Below, one piece after another: positions 1 through 6,064 of a stretch of DNA of 12,194 nt (position 1 is the first letter of the stretch; each line of letters begins with the position of its first letter). The translations under genes and the position numbers were made by a program. The DNA is from Candidatus Heimdallarchaeota archaeon (lineage in GTDB: Archaea; Asgardarchaeota; Heimdallarchaeia; Heimdallarchaeales; Heimdallarchaeaceae): the NCBI GenBank assembly GCA_030603505.1, contig JAUVXQ010000030.1, forward strand, positions 1 to 12,194. Direction: 5' to 3'. A model generated the notes under the pieces. The model worked only from the letters and a program-made list of their open reading frames with translations. It was not told the DNA's origin and did not search any database.

Positions 1-295
1 CAATAGATAATCTGTAGTAAAGACTCCTTCCACCGCTCTCACCGAAAGCTGTACTGATTATCTTTCTTATTTTTTTATCCTCTGTTATCGGAATATCGTT
101 GATGTAAGCTTCTCCAGAGGTTGGTAAAAGTAATGTTGAGAGAATCTTAGTAAGTGTCGTTTTTCCAGCACCATTTGGTCCAAGCAGTCCTAGAAATTCA
201 CCTTGCTTAATTTTGAGTGATATATCATCTAACGCATGTATCTGTCTCCCCCGTTTATTGAATGACTTGGATACATTGTGAAGCTCTATACTCAT
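1..295 (-). CDS. ABC transporter ATP-binding protein, ABC-2 (drug/polysaccharide exporter) type, N-terminal part only
   Basis: Reading the minus strand from an ATG at 295 gives an open frame to the window edge (98 codons) starting MSIELHNVSKSF. It has the A-loop region, then a perfect Walker A (LLGPNGAGKTTL, about residues 39-50), then the segment up to the Q-loop, ending FGESGGRSLYYRLSI. The 'G-x-R-x-LYxRL' form after the Q-loop is typical of ATPases that pair with ABC-2 membrane subunits, where the usual Gln is often replaced. The protein should energise export by a separate permease on the cytoplasmic face of the membrane. Signature motif, Walker B and H-loop lie outside the window, so the substrate cannot be guessed. 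An ATG at 300 is not usable because a TGA follows one codon later. A TATA box about 29 nt upstream suggests a leaderless message. Family call is firm; subfamily is moderate. Confidence 0.93.
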   Translation of the reverse strand, partial: MSIELHNVSKSFNKRGRQIHALDDISLKIKQGEFLGLLGPNGAGKTTLTKILSTLLLPTSGEAYINDIPITEDKKIRKIISTAFGESGGRSLYYRLSI

Positions 296-319
296 TTCAT
301 GAATTATTTAATTCCAAAC

Positions 320-328
320 TATTTAAAA
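320..328 (-). promoter_or_regulatory. TATA box for the ABC ATPase gene
   Basis: On the minus strand this reads TTTTAAATA, close to the archaeal TATA consensus. Its centre is about 29 nt upstream of the ATG at 295, the distance expected if transcription starts at or within a few bases of the start codon (leaderless mRNA). No Shine-Dalgarno motif precedes the ATG, which fits. Assigned from position and composition only. Confidence 0.5.
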
Positions 329-416
329 CCAGCAAAAACCTTATTTCACCTTAAAAACATGTCATCAAAAACACTATTTCTTCCTGTCTTAGTTACTTAA
401 AGAAAAGGTTGTCTTG

Positions 417-1109
417 TCAATTTTTTTCTAAAGGCTTTTTTAGCTCATTGTAGATCAAATTAACTCGTTCGTAAAATCCTTTTGTATGATAAGTGCTTGA
501 TAATTCCAACTTATACCTATCATAATGATGCGCCCATTCGTGAATTAACGTCCTCAAAAAGGTCTTAGGAGCCACATATTTTTGCGTTTTAGCTGTTCTA
601 CTATATACTGAAATTGATGAATGCTTATTTTCTCTTCCTCTTGTTCTATGCACACCATAATATTGATTCCCACTTCTTGTTAATCTTCGCTTTCCACCTG
701 TAAATACTGGTAATGAGGGAAGTTTATATTCCGTATTTAGTTCCTCTATAATATTATTTGAGTATTGTTTTATTGTGATATTGTCTTCGTTTTTTAACGC
801 CTTTGCAAGAATTTTTACATTTGTTTGGAATGATATTAGCTTGTTCTTAGATGGTAAATTGATTTCAGTATTATTGGATTTTTTATAATCTCTGTTCTGC
901 TCTTTTGTCCATTCTTTGTTTGTATAAGAATTCTTTTTCATGTTTTTTTTCAGAGGAGGTTTAATTTTTGGAGTTAACAATTGGTAAGGTACTCTAAATA
1001 GAATCTGATCATTAACGATGACAGTTACTGTTTTCTTATTCAACCGTTTGATTATCCCTTCAATGTGCTCTCCTCTATAAAGAAAACTAACTTTTTTTTC
1101 CGAATCCAT
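417..1109 (-). CDS. SH3-like domain plus SprT-like zinc metalloprotease
   Basis: A 230-residue protein in two parts joined by a Lys/Asn-rich linker (about 50-90). Residues 5-48 look like a small all-beta SH3/KOW-like domain (FLYRGEHIEGIIKR, then FRVPYQLLTP). Residues 95-225 look like a SprT-like metallopeptidase: HEWAHH at 190-195 gives two zinc-binding His (190, 194) and the catalytic Glu 191, and H208 in YHTKGFYERV fits the third ligand. The preceding stretch (YYGVHRTRGRE, SISVYSRT) forms the beta strands that normally lead to the HExxH helix. SprT/Spartan proteins cleave proteins on DNA, but this subfamily has no function I can name, and no zinc-ribbon or PCNA/ubiquitin-binding motif is visible. 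No signal peptide, so it is probably cytoplasmic. It stands alone, with 141 bp upstream and 121 bp downstream. Catalytic class is fairly sure; substrate unknown. Confidence 0.75.
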   Translation of the reverse strand: MDSEKKVSFLYRGEHIEGIIKRLNKKTVTVIVNDQILFRVPYQLLTPKIKPPLKKNMKKNSYTNKEWTKEQNRDYKKSNNTEINLPSKNKLISFQTNVKILAKALKNEDNITIKQYSNNIIEELNTEYKLPSLPVFTGGKRRLTRSGNQYYGVHRTRGRENKHSSISVYSRTAKTQKYVAPKTFLRTLIHEWAHHYDRYKLELSSTYHTKGFYERVNLIYNELKKPLEKN

Positions 1110-1239
1110 GGTTTTCTATATCCTTATTTGAGGAGTAGTGTTTTCTTTTCTATTAATGTCTGTAATTTCCTAGTAATATAATTTTTAGTGATTTTTCTGC
1201 CAATTTCCGATTCTATTAGAGATGAAATAGTATTTGTTT

Positions 1240-1263
1240 TCTTAAGTTATCTAAAACTTAAGA
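1240..1263. repeat. Perfect inverted repeat over the stop codon of the YEATS gene
   Basis: Arms TCTTAAGTT (1240-1248) and AACTTAAGA (1255-1263) are exact reverse complements, 9 bp, with a 6-nt loop. The TAG stop codon of the YEATS gene (1251-1253, minus strand) lies in the loop. In the minus-strand mRNA this makes a 3'-end hairpin. What follows on that strand is A-rich rather than U-rich, so it does not look like a classical intrinsic terminator. It may protect or process the mRNA 3' end, or be a protein-binding palindrome. Confidence 0.6.
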
Positions 1264-1553
1264 TTGTGATGAGCATGTGCTTCTGAACCATCTTTGAGGT
1301 AGATTACGATATCAATTCGAAATGTACCCCAGCCTCTAGCACTAAAAGCAAACTTTGTGTCACGGTTTGTTACAACTTGAATCGGATCAGGAAAACTTGG
1401 ATGTAAGTGGTACTCGACTTTATCAACTGAATCCAGTTTAGTATCGTCTTCATCCAAATAAATTGTCCATTCATACCATGTGTAGTCTCCTCTAGAGATG
1501 TCAGGCAAGGATTTTGCATCATTGTTAAATTTGAATTCCATTTGTTTATTCAT
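1251..1553 (-). CDS. Minimal prokaryotic YEATS-domain protein
   Basis: A 100-residue protein that is little more than one YEATS domain (immunoglobulin-like beta sandwich). Hallmarks are VEYHLHPSFPDP (47-57), ARGWGTFRIDIVIY (72-85) and the closing HHNLKF at the C-terminus. These align by eye with human AF9 (FHLHESFPRP and SGYAGFILPIEVYF). The AF9 pocket residues H56, S58, F59, Y78 and F81 correspond to H51, S53, F54, W75 and F78, so an acyl-lysine-type pocket looks intact. Eukaryotic YEATS domains read acylated histone tails; the prokaryotic branch (pYEATS) is poorly characterised and has been proposed to belong to membrane-linked conflict or signalling systems. The ATG at 1551-1553 overlaps the TGA of the upstream 2-TM gene (ATGA), so the two are translationally coupled and probably act together. 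Ligand unknown. The fold assignment is strong; a role in chromatin reading is unproven. Confidence 0.85.
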   Translation of the reverse strand: MNKQMEFKFNNDAKSLPDISRGDYTWYEWTIYLDEDDTKLDSVDKVEYHLHPSFPDPIQVVTNRDTKFAFSARGWGTFRIDIVIYLKDGSEAHAHHNLKF

Positions 1554-2071
1554 AGCTTTTTCACCTTTTTTAGAATTTTATTGACTTTAAATGGACGTGT
1601 TGTCCACTTTTTCACATTACCATTATCATCCGGCATTTCAACAAGTGTAATATCAATTGAGTCTGAATAATCAACAGTCAAAGGGGAATTTGGATGATTC
1701 AACGAAAGAACCCAATTTCCAAAGTCGTCTGTAATATCAGCCTTTCCATTATATTTGTTTTTTTGTACGTTGTCACGAACTAGCATCGTACATTGGTCAA
1801 CATTGAGATCTACAATATTAGGAAAATCAAAACCAATGATAAATGGTGTTTTAGGAGTAAAGACTCCAGGTTTCTTCCATAAAATAAGTCCTACAACAAT
1901 TATGAGTAAACCTATTAGAGTCAATCCACCAATTACAACTTCAATATGGTCTTTTCCTAAAAATATAAGTGTTGATTCAATAATAAGTGCCAAAAGAGTG
2001 AAATAAGCAATAGGTGTTTTGACTGCTTTAATGATTTTTGTCCAGTTACCAGTTTTACTATTATCTGACAT
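1550..2071 (-). CDS. Two-TM membrane protein with a beta-rich C-terminal domain, partner of the YEATS protein
   Basis: A 173-residue protein with a short basic N-terminus (about 1-18), two predicted transmembrane helices (about 19-39 and 45-65, the second ending in LILWKKPG), and a C-terminal domain of about 100 residues rich in alternating hydrophobic positions (WVLSLNHPNSPLTVDY, SIDITLVEMP) and with a Lys-rich end. The domain is probably beta-sheet. Both termini should be on the same side of the membrane, and the positive residues on both flanks put them in the cytoplasm. I do not recognise the C-terminal domain. The layout (two TM helices then a beta domain) recalls 2TM-beta effectors of CBASS-type systems, but the domain is shorter and no nucleotide cyclase is nearby, so this is only an analogy. 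First gene of a two-gene unit; its TGA overlaps the ATG of the YEATS gene, and a TATA-like element lies about 35 bp upstream. Confidence 0.7.
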   Translation of the reverse strand: MSDNSKTGNWTKIIKAVKTPIAYFTLLALIIESTLIFLGKDHIEVVIGGLTLIGLLIIVVGLILWKKPGVFTPKTPFIIGFDFPNIVDLNVDQCTMLVRDNVQKNKYNGKADITDDFGNWVLSLNHPNSPLTVDYSDSIDITLVEMPDDNGNVKKWTTRPFKVNKILKKVKKL

Positions 2072-2100
2072 TTTTATCCCATTTATCTTTGTAAACTTTT

Positions 2101-2112
2101 TATTTATATTTT
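2101..2112 (-). promoter_or_regulatory. Candidate TATA box for the 2-TM/YEATS operon
   Basis: On the minus strand this reads AAAATATAAATA, centred about 35 nt upstream of the ATG at 2071. A start about 26 nt downstream would leave a leader under 10 nt. No Shine-Dalgarno motif is obvious. The region is AT-rich overall, so chance matches are likely and the call is tentative. Confidence 0.35.
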
Positions 2113-2183
2113 ATTGTCTTTTTTCGAGATTTTTTTGAGGTTACATAATGATTAATAGATTTTACAGAAAATGGAAAATGCTC

Positions 2184-2208
2184 ATTTGGTAACTAAAAAT
2201 TGCCAAAT
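2184..2208. repeat. Inverted repeat between the kinase gene and the 2-TM/YEATS operon
   Basis: Arms ATTTGGTAA (2184-2192) and TTGCCAAAT (2200-2208) pair over 9 positions around a 7-nt loop. In plus-strand RNA one pair is G-U; in minus-strand RNA it is a C-A mismatch. It lies 20 bp past the stop of the kinase gene (minus strand) and about 70 bp before the candidate TATA box of the operon. It could be a 3'-end structure or an operator; nothing decides between these. Confidence 0.4.
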
Positions 2209-2227
2209 ATCAAGATAGAACGTTTTT

Positions 2228-3277
2228 CTATTCTGATATTTCTCTAATTAGGTTTTCTATCTCTTTTATTGAGATACCAGTTTTTTCTTGCAACAAAGAA
2301 TAAACCCTCTTTATATGAAAAACACTCTCTTTCATTTTTTCTACTGCTTGTTTACGCATTCCTAGCTCTTCAGCTCCCAGATTAAATGAGATAGATATGT
2401 CAAATAATCTTCTACAAATAGCTAAAACTTCAAAGAATTCAATCTCTTCTACTTTCCCTCCAGATAGATTTTCATATGTCGATAAGATTCTATCCCGAAT
2501 TTCTTTTGATGTGAAAGCATCTGTTAGTAATAATGTCCACCCCAAATCTAATCTAAAATCTCCAACACTACAACTTGACCAATCTATAACATAATATCTT
2601 TCGTTTTTAGTTATTAATATGTTATGAGGGTGAAAATCTTGGTGTATAACAGACATTTTATCACAAGGAACATTTATTATTCTATCTGTTAACCATTTAG
2701 TAATCGGTCTTAGCTCCCCCTTATTGAAATAATCAAGTTTCTTTTCAAAATTGGATAGATGGTTTACTATGAAACTATACGGGTTTGAGTATGCATACTT
2801 TATCTTTTCATCAGAAATAGACGCCCAATCTAAATTATGAAGATTGATAAAAAGTTCACAGAATTTTGGTATTATCTTATTATCAATTATTTCTTGATCA
2901 CTAGCTTCAAGCGCTATAAGAAACCTTTTTCCCATGTTTTCTCCATCAATTTTCTCCATCATCATGAAAGGTTTTCCTAGAATAGATGAATCTTTTTCAA
3001 CCAACAAGGGTTCAGGTACTGGATATTTTGCTTCAAAAAGTTTTTTCATAGATTTATATTCTTTCACAGCTTTATTTTCTGCAAAATTACCTAGGTACAT
3101 CCTTAAGATTAATTCTTCTTGTTTTTCGTTTCCATTTTCATGAAATACTATTGTAAATGTAGATATCTCTGTCTCCCATCCATTAGTAATGTTGCTAAAT
3201 TCGTTGATTTGCAAATCTTTTTTGTTTGGACATGCGTTTTTAAGGTATTTGAGTATCTTTTCTTTCAGCTGTATCAC
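2228..3277 (-). CDS. Aminoglycoside phosphotransferase (APH)/choline-kinase-fold kinase
   Basis: A 349-residue cytoplasmic kinase of the APH fold. The N-lobe includes ELILRMYLGN (55-64), where Arg stands near the usual ATP-binding lysine position, and an EYKSMKKL helix (73-80). A hinge-like KPFMMMEKIDG (102-112) follows. The catalytic loop is VIHQDFHPHNIL (210-221) with the base D214 and N219, and the metal-binding Asp is D232 in YVIDWSSCSVGDFRLDLGW (229-247). These match the HxDxxxxN and IDW signatures of phosphotransferases for antibiotics, choline, homoserine and other small molecules. The substrate cannot be read from the sequence; general metabolism is at least as likely as drug resistance. 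The start is a GTG at 3277. A TATA box about 28 nt upstream, shared with the divergent alkyltransferase gene, fits a leaderless message and supports this start. Confidence 0.85.
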   Translation of the reverse strand: MIQLKEKILKYLKNACPNKKDLQINEFSNITNGWETEISTFTIVFHENGNEKQEELILRMYLGNFAENKAVKEYKSMKKLFEAKYPVPEPLLVEKDSSILGKPFMMMEKIDGENMGKRFLIALEASDQEIIDNKIIPKFCELFINLHNLDWASISDEKIKYAYSNPYSFIVNHLSNFEKKLDYFNKGELRPITKWLTDRIINVPCDKMSVIHQDFHPHNILITKNERYYVIDWSSCSVGDFRLDLGWTLLLTDAFTSKEIRDRILSTYENLSGGKVEEIEFFEVLAICRRLFDISISFNLGAEELGMRKQAVEKMKESVFHIKRVYSLLQEKTGISIKEIENLIREISE

Positions 3278-3300
3278 TATTACCCTTTTTATGATGTAAG

Positions 3301-3310
3301 TTTTATATAG
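3301..3310. promoter_or_regulatory. Single TATA box apparently shared by two divergent leaderless genes
   Basis: TTTTATATAG contains TTTATATA at 3302-3309, an exact match to the archaeal TTTAWATA consensus. Read on the other strand it is TATATAAA, also a good TATA box. Its centre (about 3305.5) is 25-26 bp from the GTG at 3331 (plus strand) and 28-29 bp from the GTG at 3277 (minus strand), the normal TATA-to-start distance in archaea. The divergent gap is only 53 bp and holds no second box of equal quality. Confidence 0.6.
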
Positions 3311-3330
3311 TGAAATAATAGAAAAATATT

Positions 3331-3849
3331 GTGTATAGGATGAAGATTATTGTATCAAAAAGTAAGGATTCATGGACAGGTATACTTCTTAATGAAGGAA
3401 AATTATACTATTCTTCTTATTCTTTTAAAAACAAAAAAGAAGCTGTTACTTATTTATCAAAAATAGCAAAAGAAGAAGTGGAAGTTGAAGAAAGAGGTCA
3501 TCCAATTTTAGATGCTATCAATGGCATTGTGAATGGCACATCTTTTGATCTACCAAAAATCAATTTTGATTTTAGTGGATTTACGGAAAAAGAAATCGAT
3601 GTTTTAAATGAACTTCTAAAAGTACCAGCAGGAGAAGTTGTTTCATATGGAGAACTAGCCAAAAGAGTTGGAGTTCCTTATGGAGCTCGTTTTGTTGGCA
3701 ATGTTATGATGAAAAACAGATTTGGGCCAATAGTTCCTTGTCATAGAGTAATTCTTTCTAGTGGTAAAATAGGTAAATTTGCTGGAAAAAGTAATCACCC
3801 GATGAAAAAACGAATGCTTAGACAAGAAAAAGCTACGTTCAAAGAATGA
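3331..3849 (+). CDS. ogt: Methylated-DNA-protein cysteine methyltransferase (O6-alkylguanine-DNA alkyltransferase)
   Basis: A 172-residue suicide DNA-repair protein that moves the alkyl group from O6-alkylguanine to its own cysteine. Residues 4-80 are the divergent N-terminal domain. From about 84 on is the conserved domain: the DNA-binding helix-turn-helix VVSYGELAKRVGVPYGARFVG with R120 as the probable arginine finger that flips the base out, the Asn hinge N129, the active-site PCHRV with C137 and H138, and E166 (in RQE) completing the Cys-His-Glu system. The glycine-rich loop reads GKIGKFAGK instead of the common GGYG form. The length is normal. Start: GTG at 3331 sits exactly 26 bp from the centre of a TATA box; ATG at 3340 (residue 4) is a possible alternative with a 9-nt leader. 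Convergent with the downstream ATPase gene, 27 bp apart. Confidence 0.93.
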   Translation: MYRMKIIVSKSKDSWTGILLNEGKLYYSSYSFKNKKEAVTYLSKIAKEEVEVEERGHPILDAINGIVNGTSFDLPKINFDFSGFTEKEIDVLNELLKVPAGEVVSYGELAKRVGVPYGARFVGNVMMKNRFGPIVPCHRVILSSGKIGKFAGKSNHPMKKRMLRQEKATFKE

Positions 3850-3876
3850 TTTCTAGAAAAATGAGAAAAATAAGGG

Positions 3877-4689
3877 TTATGCCTTATTTGAAGTCTTGTT
3901 AATAATTTTATTAACTATTTCAAGGAATACATTTTTCGTTAAATCATTAGTATTGACAGCGGGTTCACCTATATCACCAGCCTCACAGATTTCAGGTATT
4001 ATGGGAATGACACCGAGAAAATCGAGAGAAAGATCTTTAGCTACATTTTTTCCACCGTCTTTTTTAAAGATGTATGTTATTTCATTACAGTGTTGACACT
4101 TAAAACCGCTCATATTTTCTATGACACCTATAATTGGAACATTGGTAACTTCAGCAAAGTTGATTGATTTCTTAACATCTAGAAGTGAAACTTCTTGTGG
4201 TGTAGTAACAATTACCATACCGTCCAGATCTTTCACTGTTTGAACTATGCTTAATGGTTCATCACTGCTTCCAGGTGGTAAATCTACTATGAAAAAGTCT
4301 AACTCTCCCCATTCGACATCTTTTATGAGCTGTTTTAAAGCCTTAATTTTCATAGGACCTCGCCAAATTATAGCTTTGCTTTTATCCTCAAGTAAGAATT
4401 CGATTGAAACGATTTTTATATTACCGACTTCTATTGGAAGGATTTTATTGTCTTTTGATTGTAAAGTTGCGTGCTCAACCCCAAACATTAATGGGATATT
4501 TGGTCCTGTTATATCTGAATCTAAAACTCCTACTTTATAACCTAGATTGGCTAATGTTTGTGCAATGTTTACTGTTATGGTAGTTTTTCCTGTACCACCT
4601 TTTCCACTTAAAACAGCAAATTTATGCTTAAATTTGCTTAATATTCCTTCAATTATTTTGTCCTCTTCTGTTTGGATGTTAGCTTGCAT
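3877..4689 (-). CDS. Mrp/NBP35-family iron-sulfur cluster carrier ATPase
   Basis: A 270-residue P-loop ATPase of the Mrp/ApbC/NBP35 family, which assembles and hands over [4Fe-4S] clusters in the cytosol. The deviant Walker A SGKGGTGKTT (28-37) has both the signature Lys 30 and Lys 35. Then come the switch-like DSDITGPNIP (57-66), the Walker B-type FIVDLPPGSSDEP (133-145), and the family motif VIENMSGFKCQHC (189-201). Its CxxC pair C198/C201 is the bridging cluster-binding site at the dimer interface. No N-terminal four-Cys motif as in eukaryotic NBP35 and no DUF59 domain as in many bacterial Mrp proteins, so this is the short archaeal form. The start at 4689 is well supported by AGAGG seven bases upstream. 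Probably monocistronic, divergent from the 7-TM gene. The exact partner apo-proteins are unknown. Confidence 0.93.
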   Translation of the reverse strand: MQANIQTEEDKIIEGILSKFKHKFAVLSGKGGTGKTTITVNIAQTLANLGYKVGVLDSDITGPNIPLMFGVEHATLQSKDNKILPIEVGNIKIVSIEFLLEDKSKAIIWRGPMKIKALKQLIKDVEWGELDFFIVDLPPGSSDEPLSIVQTVKDLDGMVIVTTPQEVSLLDVKKSINFAEVTNVPIIGVIENMSGFKCQHCNEITYIFKKDGGKNVAKDLSLDFLGVIPIIPEICEAGDIGEPAVNTNDLTKNVFLEIVNKIINKTSNKA

Positions 4690-4694
4690 TTTAT

Positions 4695-4701
4695 AACCTC
4701 T
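4695..4701 (-). promoter_or_regulatory. Ribosome binding site of the Mrp/NBP35 gene
   Basis: On the minus strand AGAGGTT precedes the ATG at 4689, with seven bases between GAGG and ATG. It pairs with the archaeal anti-Shine-Dalgarno CCTCC region. A T-rich TATA-like stretch (TTTTTAAG, minus strand) lies roughly 45 nt upstream of the ATG, which leaves a leader long enough to contain the site. Confidence 0.6.
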
Positions 4702-4894
4702 ATATTTCTATGTGGTCGTTTTTTAGCAACTTAAAAAGTCGATGATACAACGATAGTGCATCAAAATGAACAGAAACCATGGATTGTGAAAGATAAATTC
4801 CCGAATTCACTTATGTATAGGAATAAATATCGAATTTTCTGACATTGCATTTCAAAAAAAGACTAGATTAAAGAAAAAATACGTAATAATTACT

Positions 4895-6064
4895 TTGATT
4901 TTAGGAGAAAAACCGATTTTATTTTTGATTAGATATTGGAATAAATTTAAGAATATTCTCTCTTTAAATGGCCTAATGCTAGGATTTTCAGTAGCAGTTG
5001 GAATATTTTCGTTTTCGACTTTAGTGGTAGGTTTAGTGTTATTAATAATTAAACAGCACAGCATTTCTTCTACTGCCTTCTATTATTTCGCAACCGCTAT
5101 TATTTCATTAATTGGATGGGTTTTAGGTGATATGCTCCAAGTTTATTTCAGTCAAATAAATAGGGTAAAAGCAATTAGAGTAGCATCACAATTTGCTACA
5201 ATAAGTAGTATGGTTGCAATGATTGCTATAATTCTATTTACAAGAGTTCTAACTTCTCGAAGAACACTTGATTCAATAATTGTTTTCATAGCTGTCGCTA
5301 TTTTTGGTGGAGTTGTAGGCTTAACTCTGTCTTCAAGTTATCAAGTAAACCCATCACCCATTGGAACAAGCAATATAATCTTCTATATAACGGAAACAAA
5401 TTTATTATGGCTAATTTTAAATGCAGGATTAGTACTTTTTGCTGGTGTTTTCTTCCTAGCATACTTAATTAGACAAAGATCTTTTGTTGGAGATAAAAGC
5501 AAGAAATCTTTGAACACAATGATGATTGGTGTCATAATAGCTTTTTTCGTTAGTATATCAATATATGCTACTAGAAAAATTTATCTTGCTTATACTTCTA
5601 AAATTATTATTTTACATTTAGAATTGGTCAGTGTAGCAATAGGAGCTCTGATAATCAGTTTTTCAATTGTTACTGGAGGAACACAAGCTTTTTACTATTC
5701 ATCTGAAATAACAGGATTATACATTTTTGATAATGATGGGGTTGTTTTGCATTCCTGTGTTGGTAAGGGGCGGCTTAATGTTGATGGTAGTAGTATCTCC
5801 GGGATTGTAGCAGCCTTTGCTATATTTATCAAAGATTTAATCGGTAAAGATGTCTACCCTAAAGAAGTTGATTTAGGTCAACATTCTCTGATGTTAGAAA
5901 CTCAAAAAAACATCTTTTGTTTGTTAGTGTGTAAGCATCCAACAGCCCAATTACGCCAGGGGCTTCAAAATGTACTGAATAATTTTGATGTTCTTTTGAC
6001 TAATGATGAGATTTCTTCAATAATAGAAAAATATTTAGCATTTACACCAACTTCTTCTTCATAA
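4895..6064 (+). CDS. Seven-TM membrane protein with a C-terminal roadblock/longin-like domain
   Basis: A 389-residue protein. About seven hydrophobic helices are visible (roughly 28-53, 60-85, 100-118, 127-146, 165-192, 208-224, 237-262), then a soluble domain at 268-380. That domain (GLYIFDNDGVVLHSC, a helix ISGIVAAFAIFIKDLIG, strands VDLGQHSLMLE and NIFCLLVC, then helix AQLRQGLQNVLNNF) has the beta-hairpin/long-helix/strands/helix order of roadblock/longin-type modules, which bind and regulate small Ras-like GTPases and are expanded in Asgard archaea. I infer a membrane anchor or receptor that signals to a GTPase; ligand and partner are unknown. The N-terminus probably lies in the cytoplasm or just at the membrane; no signal peptide is evident. 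Start: TTG at 4895 is the first possible start after an in-frame stop at 4823 but has no upstream Shine-Dalgarno site; AGGAG lies inside the frame at 4903-4907, and ATG at residue 28 is an alternative. Domain call is moderate. Confidence 0.72.
   Translation: MILGEKPILFLIRYWNKFKNILSLNGLMLGFSVAVGIFSFSTLVVGLVLLIIKQHSISSTAFYYFATAIISLIGWVLGDMLQVYFSQINRVKAIRVASQFATISSMVAMIAIILFTRVLTSRRTLDSIIVFIAVAIFGGVVGLTLSSSYQVNPSPIGTSNIIFYITETNLLWLILNAGLVLFAGVFFLAYLIRQRSFVGDKSKKSLNTMMIGVIIAFFVSISIYATRKIYLAYTSKIIILHLELVSVAIGALIISFSIVTGGTQAFYYSSEITGLYIFDNDGVVLHSCVGKGRLNVDGSSISGIVAAFAIFIKDLIGKDVYPKEVDLGQHSLMLETQKNIFCLLVCKHPTAQLRQGLQNVLNNFDVLLTNDEISSIIEKYLAFTPTSSS

Noticed and set aside
1550..2071. Calling the 2-TM protein a CBASS Cap15-type effector
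   Set aside because: The C-terminal domain (about 100 residues) seems short for that beta barrel and there is no nucleotide cyclase or accessory gene next to it; kept only as an analogy.
2228..3277. Reading the APH-fold kinase as an antibiotic-resistance gene
   Set aside because: The catalytic signature is shared by choline, homoserine and other metabolite kinases; there is no mobile element or resistance context.
2397..3310. Three open frames on the plus strand opposite the APH-fold kinase gene
   Set aside because: They are antisense to a kinase gene with clear catalytic motifs and have compositions expected of shadow frames.
4852..5064. Minus-strand open frame opposite the start of the 7-TM gene
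   Set aside because: Antisense to the N-terminal part of a better-supported protein; no domain and no promoter seen.
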